Source: Acidimicrobiia bacterium (GTDB lineage: Bacteria > Actinomycetota > Acidimicrobiia > IMCC26256 > BP-133). From it: 5,855 nt of DNA. A program made the position numbers and the translations under genes. The stretch covers positions 1-5,855 of the forward strand of contig JAICGL010000286.1 in the NCBI GenBank assembly GCA_025923175.1. Direction: 5' to 3'. The stretch's first letter is position 1. Every line of letters begins with the position of its first letter. Below the pieces are notes generated by a model. It saw nothing but the letters and a program-made list of their open reading frames with translations. It searched no databases and was not told the DNA's origin. This document shows, piece by piece, positions 1-5,541 of the stretch.

Positions 1-445
1 CGGCCCGCACCTCGGCCCGCACCTCGCCGATGAGATCGACGAGCGTGCCGTACTCCGCACCGACCGTCCGGCTCAGCTCGTCCCGCAGGTGGCGGGCGTA
101 CCCCGGCGCACGCCCGCCGGTCGACACCGTCACGGTCAGGTCGCCCCGGTGCAGGACGGCGGGAACGGCGAAGTGGCAGTGGTTCGGGTCGTCGACGGCG
201 TTGAGCAGCACGCCCTCCCGTTCGGCCTCAGCGAAGATCCGGGCGGTCTCTGCGGCATCGCCAGTGGCCGCCACAGCCAGGAACGCCTCGGCCAGATCGC
301 CCTCTTCGAAGGGACGGGCAATCACCGTCACCACTGCGCCGGCGTCGAGCAGCGCCGTCGCCCGGGACCGGGCCACCGGGCCGGCGCCGAACACGACACA
401 ACGGCGGCCGGTCACCTCCAGGGAAACGGGAAACCCGAACGCCAT
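1..445 (-). CDS. cysG: Siroheme synthase N-terminal domain protein (precorrin-2 dehydrogenase / sirohydrochlorin ferrochelatase), partial
   Basis: Only the first 148 residues are present, because the gene runs off the left edge of the window. It starts at the ATG at 445-443, reading MAFGFPVSLEVTG. Residues 16-30 form a Rossmann nucleotide-binding loop (VVFGAGPVARSRA), slightly altered from the usual GGGxVAxRK. The family block NAVDDP is at 82-87, and STGGRAPGYARHLRDEL, typical of Met8/CysG N-terminal domains, is at 108-124. Asp63, in ATGDAAETARIF, appears to align with the catalytic aspartate of Met8p/CysG; this was aligned by eye. The family oxidises precorrin-2 with NAD and inserts iron to make siroheme, the cofactor of sulfite reductase, in the cytoplasm. 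It lies 5 bp behind the cysH stop, so the two are very probably co-transcribed and translationally coupled. Whether it is a stand-alone Met8-like enzyme or carries a C-terminal SUMT methyltransferase domain cannot be seen here. The gene symbol refers to the domain family. Confidence 0.88.
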   Translation of the reverse strand, partial: MAFGFPVSLEVTGRRCVVFGAGPVARSRATALLDAGAVVTVIARPFEEGDLAEAFLAVAATGDAAETARIFAEAEREGVLLNAVDDPNHCHFAVPAVLHRGDLTVTVSTGGRAPGYARHLRDELSRTVGAEYGTLVDLIGEVRAEVRA

Positions 446-450
446 TGCCC

Positions 451-1146
451 TCACCCGCCTTCAGGGACGAGATGGAGGCCGCACTCCAACCGCTCGCTAC
501 CCGCCCACCGGCCGCTGCGACCAGCGCCCGGCAGCGTGCAGGGAGCGCAGCCGATCGAGTCGAAACCCTTGTCCCGCAAGGGATTCACGATGATGTTATT
601 GGCCTCGATGTAGGCGGCGACCTCGTCGTCGCTCCACCCCACGATCGGATTGATCTTCACGACGCCGCGAGCGGCGTCCCAGACGAGCGTGGCGGCGCCG
701 GCCCGGCTTGACGACTCGGCGCGCCGGAGACCGGTCACCCAGGCGCTTCGCGTGGCGAGGTGCTCAGCCAGGGGATCGACCTTGCGGGCATCGCAGCACG
801 CCTCGGTTCCATGCGTCCGGTACGTGGGGACGCCGTCGACGGGCCGGAGTGTCACCAGGTTGAGCCCGTAGCGGGCCTCCATCCGCCGTGCGGTCTCCAG
901 CGTCTCGGCGAAGTGGAAGCCGGTGTCGAGGAACACGACCTCCACATCGGGGTCGGCGCGCACCGCCAGATCGATCAGCACGCCGTCCTGCATCGACGAG
1001 GCGACGGTCAGGTCGGAACCGAAGGTGGCAACCGCCCAAGCGAGCACCTCTGCGGCGGGCGCGTCGGCGAGCCGGCGCGCCGCGGCGGGAAACCAAGCCG
1101 GGCGTCTGGGCGCGGGCCCAGCGAACTCGACGGGAACAACGGACAC
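451..1146 (-). CDS. cysH: Assimilatory phosphoadenylyl/adenylyl-sulfate reductase, [4Fe-4S] APS-reductase type
   Basis: This 231-residue protein of the PAPS/APS reductase family reduces adenylyl sulfate to sulfite with thioredoxin in cytoplasmic sulfate assimilation. Visible motifs, in order, are the nucleotide-binding SSMQDGVLIDL (50-60), VFLDTGFHFAETLETA (71-86), TGLRRAESSSRA (138-149) and the INPIVGWSDDEV block (165-176). Near the C-terminus is ECGLH (221-225), whose Cys222 is the catalytic cysteine. A Cys-Cys pair (117-118) and CxxC (200-203) form the four-cysteine signature of the [4Fe-4S] class, which in bacteria normally uses APS rather than PAPS; the substrate is inferred from this. 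Length is normal for the class. The start is the GTG at 1146-1144, because a perfect GGAGGT lies 5 bp upstream. The next gene begins 5 bp after the stop. About 340 bp of regulatory sequence separates it from the divergent TetR gene. Confidence 0.95.
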   Translation of the reverse strand: MSVVPVEFAGPAPRRPAWFPAAARRLADAPAAEVLAWAVATFGSDLTVASSMQDGVLIDLAVRADPDVEVVFLDTGFHFAETLETARRMEARYGLNLVTLRPVDGVPTYRTHGTEACCDARKVDPLAEHLATRSAWVTGLRRAESSSRAGAATLVWDAARGVVKINPIVGWSDDEVAAYIEANNIIVNPLRDKGFDSIGCAPCTLPGAGRSGRWAGSERLECGLHLVPEGG

Positions 1147-1151
1147 AGGTG

Positions 1152-1157
1152 ACCTCC
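1152..1157 (-). promoter_or_regulatory. Ribosome binding site of cysH
   Basis: The minus strand reads GGAGGT here, a perfect Shine-Dalgarno core, followed by five bases and then the GTG at 1146-1144. It fixes the cysH start and argues against upstream initiation in this frame. Confidence 0.85.
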
Positions 1158-1176
1158 GAGACAGGCGTAGCGACGG

Positions 1177-1205
1177 CGTGGGGTTGAGCGGTGCTCAGCC
1201 CCGCG
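1177..1205. promoter_or_regulatory. Long hairpin between the small ORF and cysH
   Basis: On the plus strand CGTGGGGTTGAGC (1177-1189) faces GCTCAGCCCCGCG (1193-1205) across a 3-base loop: 13 positions, 11 Watson-Crick pairs and 2 G-T pairs. In a minus-strand transcript, the direction of cysH, the two G-T positions become C-A mismatches, leaving GGGG/CCCC and TGAGC/GCTCA as solid stems. The stop codon of the small ORF (1197-1195) lies inside the stem, and the cysH ribosome binding site follows about 20 bases later. No U-tract follows, so a classical intrinsic terminator is unlikely. A role in leader-controlled expression of cysH is inferred. Confidence 0.5.
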
Positions 1206-1293
1206 GAGCGGGCGTACGACGACACATCTCGTCGTGCAGCTCATGGGGCGTGCGGCCCATGGCGATGCTCGGCGCCCCCGTCTCACGGATCAC
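1195..1293 (-). CDS. Possible small ORF / leader peptide upstream of cysH
   Basis: A 32-codon frame runs from the GTG at 1293-1291 to the TGA at 1197-1195. An internal ATG at 1260-1258 would give 21 residues starting MGRTPHELHDEMCRR. Most codons end in G or C (about 26 of 32), as in real genes here, but a random frame in GC-rich DNA can look similar. No good Shine-Dalgarno sequence precedes either start. The GTG, however, sits 8 bases past the end of the best -10 candidate, so it could be read from a leaderless transcript, a common mode in Actinomycetota. It encodes one cysteine (residue 24 of 32), few compared with the polycysteine leader peptides known ahead of mycobacterial cysteine genes. 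Its stop lies in a hairpin before cysH. I recognise no family; a regulatory leader, a gene remnant or a chance ORF are all possible. Confidence 0.3.
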   Translation of the reverse strand: MIRETGAPSIAMGRTPHELHDEMCRRTPAPRG

Positions 1294-1301
1294 GAAATCG
1301 A

Positions 1302-1330
1302 TTATTACCTGGCCCCGAGGAAAATGCCAG
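1302..1330 (-). promoter_or_regulatory. Candidate promoter of the cysH operon
   Basis: On the minus strand a -10-like TAATAA (1307-1302) lies exactly 17 bases from a -35-like CTGGCA (1330-1325), which matches TTGACA at four of six positions. This is the most promoter-like pair in the intergenic region and it lies in its AT-rich part. Transcription would start near 1295-1293, giving a leader of roughly 150 bases before cysH. The assignment is by consensus inspection only. Confidence 0.5.
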
Positions 1331-1336
1331 TAACGA

Positions 1337-1368
1337 GGTCAGGAATTTTTCTGACGAAATTGGTCAGG
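1337..1368. promoter_or_regulatory. Alternating GTCAG/CTGAC half-site cluster, possible operator
   Basis: GGTCAGG occurs twice as a direct repeat (1337-1343 and 1362-1368), with the inverted half-site CTGAC at 1351-1355 between them. The left pair forms a near-perfect 18-bp palindrome, GTCAGGAATTTTTCTGAC (1338-1355), with 7 of 8 arm positions matching. The right pair gives CTGAC, 7 bases, GTCAG (1351-1367). Such a triad suits cooperative binding by a dimeric regulator. It lies immediately upstream of the -35 of the cysH promoter candidate, the position expected for an activator site, and about 135 bp upstream of the TetR gene. The cognate regulator is unknown. Confidence 0.4.
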
Positions 1369-1453
1369 TTTACGCAACACTCTGGCATCCACCGGGGTGA
1401 ACAGTGGGCGCCGGTACGCTGAACCCCGTGCCGAAACGTCCGTTCACCGGGCC

Positions 1454-1479
1454 CTCAGTGCCTGTTTGCACTCAGTGCC
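1454..1479. promoter_or_regulatory. Probable TetR-type operator upstream of the regulator gene
   Basis: GCACTCAGTGC (1468-1478) is a perfect palindrome with 5-bp arms around a central C. A further AGTGC half-site at 1457-1461 makes AGTGC, 6 bases, GCACT (1457-1472), and CTCAGTGCC is directly repeated at 1454-1462 and 1471-1479. The cluster ends 22 bp before the TetR ATG at 1502, where such regulators usually bind to repress themselves. It would overlap the -35 of the candidate promoter. That the neighbouring protein binds here is inferred from position and symmetry. Confidence 0.55.
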
Positions 1480-1494
1480 ACTTCGCTCTACCGT
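1466..1494 (+). promoter_or_regulatory. Weak candidate promoter of the TetR gene
   Basis: A -35-like TTGCAC (1466-1471) and a -10-like TACCGT (1489-1494, keeping the key T, A and final T) are 17 bases apart. Each matches its consensus at only three of six positions. The predicted start, about seven bases downstream, is at or next to the A of the ATG at 1502, so the message could be leaderless. This would explain why no good ribosome binding site precedes that ATG. The palindromic operator would cover the -35. Confidence 0.3.
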
Positions 1495-1501
1495 GGGACC
1501 A

Positions 1502-2185
1502 ATGACCAAAGAGTCTGCCGCTCCGGTGGAAGGGCTCCGCGAGCGGCACCGGAAGCGCACCGCGGCCGATCTCGAGGAAGCGGCCCTGGCGCTGTTCACG
1601 GAAAAGGGCTTCGATGCGGTGACGATCGACGACATCGCCGCCGCTGCTGACGTGTCGCGCCGCACCTTCTTCCGCTACTTCGCCTCCAAGGAAGACGTCG
1701 TCCTCTCGGACCATCCGCGGCGGCTCGGCGAGCTGCAGGCGGCGCTCGACCTCCGCCCGGCCGAAGAGCCGGTCCTCACAGCGCTGCGTCACGCCATCCT
1801 GTCGCTGGCGGGCAGGTTCGAGGAGCAGCGTGACCACATGTTGCGCCGCTTCCGGCTGGTGACCACGACGCCGGCCCTCGAGGCCCGGAGCCTGTGCCTG
1901 CAGCGCAACTGGGAAACGGCCGTCACCGCCATGCTGGCGGAGCGGATGAAGGTCGACCCTGCGTGTGACCTGCAACCGGGTGTCGTGGCCGCCACCACGA
2001 TGGCGGCGATGCGGGTCGCAACCGCCAACTGGCTGGCCGGGGGCGGCCGGGACGACCTGCCGGCCATTGTGGCGGCCTCGCTCGACCTGCTCGACGGCGG
2101 ACTGCAGGCTGCAGCGGCTCCACCGGCCCGACGCCGCGGCGGCTCGAGCCGGCCCGGCGCTCCCGGTCGAGCGCGCGCGCACTAA
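1502..2185 (+). CDS. TetR/AcrR-family transcriptional regulator
   Basis: This 227-residue cytoplasmic DNA-binding protein has the normal length for the family. Residues 11-31 form the first helix (GLRERHRKRTAADLEEAAL), followed by LFTEKGFDAVTIDDIAAAADVS (31-52) and RRTFFRYFASKEDVV (53-67), a textbook TetR helix-turn-helix. Residues 80-200 look like a helical ligand-binding and dimerisation domain. The tail (207-227) is rich in Arg, Pro and Gly and looks disordered. I chose the ATG at 1502. The frame stays open back to a GTG at 1397, but the added residues are not family-like and would place the probable operator inside the gene; a GTG at 1493 is also in frame. It lies 53 bp upstream of the large substrate-binding fusion gene on the same strand, so it probably controls itself and the transporter. 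The ligand is unknown. Confidence 0.93.
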   Translation: MTKESAAPVEGLRERHRKRTAADLEEAALALFTEKGFDAVTIDDIAAAADVSRRTFFRYFASKEDVVLSDHPRRLGELQAALDLRPAEEPVLTALRHAILSLAGRFEEQRDHMLRRFRLVTTTPALEARSLCLQRNWETAVTAMLAERMKVDPACDLQPGVVAATTMAAMRVATANWLAGGGRDDLPAIVAASLDLLDGGLQAAAAPPARRRGGSSRPGAPGRARAH

Positions 2186-2226
2186 CCCACTACCATCGCA
2201 AGAATCCTTGTATCAGCCCGTCTGGG

Positions 2227-2234
2227 AAGGGGGA
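2227..2234 (+). promoter_or_regulatory. Ribosome binding site of the binding-protein fusion gene
   Basis: AAGGGGGA lies four bases before the GTG at 2239. It decides this start, which also gives a proper signal peptide. The 53-bp gap after the TetR gene (2186-2238) shows no convincing promoter or terminator, so read-through from the regulator is plausible. Confidence 0.65.
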
Positions 2235-2238
2235 CCAG

Positions 2239-5200
2239 GTGGGGCCGAAGGCCCGAACGCGCCGCGTGTGGCGCTCCATCGCGCTCATGCTCGTGCTCGT
2301 CGGAGCCTTCCCGCTCATCAGCCCCGGGCGGGGCCAGGCCGTCGACACCCCTGATCCGGTCGAGCGGAAATCCCCGACGCGCACCGAGCTGATCGGCTCG
2401 GCGTCGGCCCGTGTGGCGGCCGCCGGCCCGATCGTCGGAGGCCTCAACTTGGAAGCCGGATTCGCCCGGTCCGCCGTAGACCTCTCCGGCGAAGCCACGC
2501 GGGGCGAGTCGGCCACCATGACCGCCGGGGCAGCCGGCCTCTTCCTCAGCTTGTCCGGAGCGCCATCGGCGATCCCCGAACCGACCCGGGCCGACTCCAA
2601 CGGCACCGCCGACGCCGAGCGATCCGTGGCTGCGCCGGCCGGCGACTTCGTCCGTGTTGGACACGAGAAGGCTCACGCCGAACCACGAAGCTCCGAGGCT
2701 TCGACCCGGCTCGGTGATCTCACCGTCGGGCAGGCGGCGGAAGTCCTCGGCGGGACGAGCGTGGCGAGCATCAACGACCAGGGGGCGCGGTCCTCGGCGG
2801 CGATCGGCGAGCTCCGCCTCGGAGGCAAGGAAGGGCCCGCCGTCGTCCTGTCCGGGCTTGCATGGCGGGCGGAACAGCCGCGCACAGCGCCTGCCCAGGC
2901 CGGCTTCGCGATCGGCTCGGCCCGCATCGGCGCAACACCGCTGTCCGTCGGCACGCCGGAGCAGATCGCCGGTGCCTTCGACGCCATCAACGCCGCGCTG
3001 GCCTCGCAGGGGATCCACCTATTCGCCCCGGCGGCGACGGCCGGTGCCGACGGAGGTCGCGTCGGTGCTCTGCGCGTCGAGCTGCGCGACCCGCCGCTCA
3101 ACCGGACCGTGGCGGGCGCCGGCTACAGCCCGCTGGCGCCCACGGTGAACGAGGCGCAGGCCGCGGCCGTCGAAGCCAGCGGGTCCGACCCGCGTGTCTC
3201 GCAGGCACTGCTCGGGGCCAATCTGGCGCTGTCGGTGCTGCTGGGGAACGGGGGAGTGGGCTTCGAGATCGGCGGGGCCATGGCGGGCCTGTCGACACGC
3301 GAGGTTCCCGATCTCGGTTCGTTGTTCGGCGGGTCCGAGCCGCCCCTTGGCGGCGGTGAATCCGGCGAGCGGATCGATCTTCCCGGAAGCACGGTCGACG
3401 ACGGCATGACGGGATCCGACGGATCGAGCGGTGGCAGTTTCGGGGGCGGGGCTCTGTTCGACAGTCCGAACACGTCGGGCGGATACGGGTCCCTGCCAGC
3501 CGTCGGCACAAGTTCGGACGCACTCGTGCCCGCCGCCGGTGAGACCCCTGCGCCCTCGACACCGGAGGTCGCGTTCGGGGCCGGTGGGGGCCGACGACCG
3601 GAGACTGACAAGCCCGGTCACCTGCCTGTACCGCTCGCCGCCACCGCGCTGGCCACCGGCCTCGCCATCGCCGGTGTCGACTGGCTGGCCCGGCGGCGGA
3701 CGGTCGGTGTGGTTGCCGGGCTGCGGGCGGCCGCCGGACTCGGGGCGGCCGTGGGCAGGCCCGCCCGCAACCGTTGGAGTCTCGTCACGGCCTGTGTCGC
3801 CGTCGTGGCCGTGCTCGGTCTGGCCCTGGCGCCAAGCCGAGTGCCGCTCTCGTCGAACGGGGGCGACCAGGTGGCGGCGGTGTCGCCCATTCCTCAATCG
3901 AGCGACGGCACCGGCGTGCAGACCGGCGTTCCTTCCGACGGCGGTGCGACCGGCACGGCCACCGCACCCGGCGCAGCCACAGGCGGAACGGCGCCGGGTA
4001 ACGGCCCGGGTGGTGGAGCCACCGGCACCGCCAACGAGACCGGAGGCACCGGACGGGCCAACGCGAGCCCGAACGCCAACCGGGGCAACACTTCCGGCCG
4101 CCTGGGCGCGGCCGGCTCGACCGCGACGGGGCCGGGAAACCGCACCGCCACCTCGGCCGCCGGAGGCGCACCCGGAGCCGTCACCCGGGGCCGCGACTGC
4201 CCCGGCGGTGATCGGCAGGACAAGAACAGCACGTACTCACCGCCATGCCTGCGCTTCAACGGCGACAACGGCGGCACCACCAGCAAGGGCGTCGCCGGCG
4301 ACACGATCACCATCGCCATGCGTGAGCCGGAGATGTTCGACGTCGGCGCCAACCACCAGGGCCGGATCACGGACACACCGGCCGACCTCAAGCGCTCCGT
4401 GCTGGGATTCCTCGACTACTTCAACCGCGTGTACCAGACGTACGGCCGCAAGGTGCAGATCGTCTTCTACAAACCGAAGATGCCGTTCCTGGCCGGGGCC
4501 GAAGGCGGCCATCAGGAGGAGGCCAACGCCGACGCCCTCACCGTCGGCCAGGAGATCAAGGCCTTCGCCGACCTGACGGCCTCGGCGCCGGCCTTCGCCG
4601 ACGCCCTCGCCCGCCAGGCCGTCGTCGGATACGGCACCTTCCACCTGTCGAAGTCGTGGTACCAGGCGCGCGCCCCCTACGCCTGGGCCGGCCTGCCCGA
4701 CTGCACGTGGATTGCCGAGCAGAGCATGGACTACGTGATCAAGCGGCTGGGGCAGGGGCCGGCCAAGTGGGCCGGCGACCCGGCGCTCCGGACCAAGCCG
4801 CGGGCGATAGGCCTCGTTGTTCCCGACTCGCCCCTGTACCAGGAGTGCGGCGACCACGCCGAGGCCATCTACAAGGCAGCGGGGTTCCGCTTCGCCCGCC
4901 GAGTGAACTACCCGCTCAACTTCAACCAGTCATCGCAGACCGCCACCAATGTCGTGGCCCAGATGAAGGCGGCGGGCGTCACCACGGTGATGTGCATGTG
5001 CGACCCGCTGCTGCCGTACTTCGCCACGCCGCAGGCCAACCAGCAGAACTACCACCCCGAATGGCTCGTCGCCGGGTTCGGGGCCACTGACACCGACATC
5101 GTCGGCCAGTTCTACGACCAGGCACAGTGGTCCCACGCCTTCGGGATGGGCGTGGTCGGCGAGCTCAAGTCGGGCTACGAGAGCGAGTCGTACCGGGCCT

Positions 5201-5541
5201 ACAAGGCCGTCCGCAACGACGAGCCCGCCCAGCTGCGTGACATCGTCTACTACCCGCTGGTGTGGCTCTTCACCTGCCTGCAGATGGCCGGGCCGAACCT
5301 CAACCCGAAGACGTTCGAAGCGGGCTGCTTCAACCTCGGCGCCCGGCAGGGTGAGCTCGGGCTCATGAAGTTCGGCCCCGGCGACTACACGGCCGTCAGC
5401 GACGCGCGCGAGATCTACTGGGATCCGCAGGCGACGAGCCCCTGGAACAACCAGAAAGGGCGCTACGTCGCAACGCTCGGCGCGCAACGCTTCTCCGGCC
5501 CCTGGCCGCAGGGAGAGCCGACCTTCCCGCCTCCGAAGTGA
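2239..5541 (+). CDS. Membrane-tethered ABC substrate-binding protein (branched-chain amino acid type) fused to an unknown exported domain
   Basis: This 1100-residue protein starts at a GTG. Residues 1-34 are a signal peptide: basic KARTRRVWR, hydrophobic core 13-27, probable cleavage after GQA (32-34), no lipobox. Residues 35-360 form an exported domain I cannot assign. It has alternating hydrophobic stretches and no cysteine, and is followed by a Gly/Ser-rich linker (361-460). Two hydrophobic helices, 464-484 and 513-532, enclose a loop with seven Arg and no acidic residue, predicting an inside hairpin with both flanking domains outside. Residues 535-650 are a Gly/Thr/Ala/Asn linker. Residues 651-1100 resemble the type I periplasmic-binding fold (Peripla_BP_6 / LivK-like) of Acidimicrobiia, with GDNGGTTSKGVAGDTITIA, a VMCMCDP segment (918-923) and QWSHAFG (963-969). 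It contains eight cysteines. Usual LivK-like proteins are about 400 residues, so the N-terminal half is extra. It should deliver a solute, identity unknown, to the permease encoded next. The fused domain's role is unknown. Confidence 0.85.
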   Translation: MGPKARTRRVWRSIALMLVLVGAFPLISPGRGQAVDTPDPVERKSPTRTELIGSASARVAAAGPIVGGLNLEAGFARSAVDLSGEATRGESATMTAGAAGLFLSLSGAPSAIPEPTRADSNGTADAERSVAAPAGDFVRVGHEKAHAEPRSSEASTRLGDLTVGQAAEVLGGTSVASINDQGARSSAAIGELRLGGKEGPAVVLSGLAWRAEQPRTAPAQAGFAIGSARIGATPLSVGTPEQIAGAFDAINAALASQGIHLFAPAATAGADGGRVGALRVELRDPPLNRTVAGAGYSPLAPTVNEAQAAAVEASGSDPRVSQALLGANLALSVLLGNGGVGFEIGGAMAGLSTREVPDLGSLFGGSEPPLGGGESGERIDLPGSTVDDGMTGSDGSSGGSFGGGALFDSPNTSGGYGSLPAVGTSSDALVPAAGETPAPSTPEVAFGAGGGRRPETDKPGHLPVPLAATALATGLAIAGVDWLARRRTVGVVAGLRAAAGLGAAVGRPARNRWSLVTACVAVVAVLGLALAPSRVPLSSNGGDQVAAVSPIPQSSDGTGVQTGVPSDGGATGTATAPGAATGGTAPGNGPGGGATGTANETGGTGRANASPNANRGNTSGRLGAAGSTATGPGNRTATSAAGGAPGAVTRGRDCPGGDRQDKNSTYSPPCLRFNGDNGGTTSKGVAGDTITIAMREPEMFDVGANHQGRITDTPADLKRSVLGFLDYFNRVYQTYGRKVQIVFYKPKMPFLAGAEGGHQEEANADALTVGQEIKAFADLTASAPAFADALARQAVVGYGTFHLSKSWYQARAPYAWAGLPDCTWIAEQSMDYVIKRLGQGPAKWAGDPALRTKPRAIGLVVPDSPLYQECGDHAEAIYKAAGFRFARRVNYPLNFNQSSQTATNVVAQMKAAGVTTVMCMCDPLLPYFATPQANQQNYHPEWLVAGFGATDTDIVGQFYDQAQWSHAFGMGVVGELKSGYESESYRAYKAVRNDEPAQLRDIVYYPLVWLFTCLQMAGPNLNPKTFEAGCFNLGARQGELGLMKFGPGDYTAVSDAREIYWDPQATSPWNNQKGRYVATLGAQRFSGPWPQGEPTFPPPK
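3628..3834 (+). other. Segment encoding the two-helix membrane hairpin
   Basis: Residues 464-484 (PLAATALATGLAIAGVDWLA) and 513-532 (WSLVTACVAVVAVLGLALAP) are the only hydrophobic stretches of membrane-spanning length after the signal peptide. Between them, residues 485-512 contain seven Arg and no Asp or Glu. By the positive-inside rule the first helix runs outward to inward and the second back out. Alternatively, the second helix is the relic signal sequence of a once-separate binding protein. Confidence 0.7.
3841..4188 (+). repeat. Low-complexity Gly/Thr/Ala/Asn linker region
   Basis: Residues 535-650 of the fusion protein are almost entirely Gly, Thr, Ala, Ser, Pro and Asn. There are short imperfect repeats (GGATGTA at 568-574 and 592-598, many TGG and GTG triplets) and no predicted structure. 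It looks like a flexible spacer holding the binding domain away from the membrane. Such GC-rich repetitive DNA may vary in length between strains. Confidence 0.7.

Noticed and set aside
30..1152. Plus-strand open frames over the sulfur genes
   Set aside because: They are shadows of cysH and the siroheme synthase gene, whose minus-strand translations carry clear family motifs.
1158..1300. SAM-type riboswitch ahead of cysH
   Set aside because: Hairpins are present, but I see none of the conserved core sequences of SAM-I, SAM-II or SAM-IV riboswitches.
1397..1501. N-terminal extension of the TetR protein from the GTG at 1397
   Set aside because: The 35 added residues are not typical of the family, no ribosome binding site precedes them, and the probable operator and promoter would fall inside the gene.
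2196..2210. Small inverted repeat CAAG-AATC-CTTG between the TetR and fusion genes
   Set aside because: Four-base arms with no T-tract are too weak to call a terminator or operator.
2251..2275. Twin-arginine signal (TRRVWR at residues 7-12)
   Set aside because: It partly resembles the Tat consensus but lacks the usual Phe-Leu-Lys, and the core is strongly hydrophobic as in Sec signals. Sec export is the simpler reading.
3784..3795. Lipobox-like VTAC (residues 516-519) in the second membrane helix
   Set aside because: The cysteine sits at the beginning of the hydrophobic stretch instead of at its end, so signal peptidase II processing is implausible.
2182..3897. Two long minus-strand open frames (2182-3018 and 3019-3897)
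   Set aside because: They lie antisense to the fusion gene, share its codon phase pattern as GC-rich shadows, are Arg/Gly-rich with no recognisable motif, and have no ribosome binding sites. The plus-strand gene has domains and conserved motifs.
4237..5487. Minus-strand open frames opposite the binding domain (4237-4857, 4930-5487)
   Set aside because: They are antisense to strongly conserved periplasmic-binding sequence and show no protein-family resemblance.
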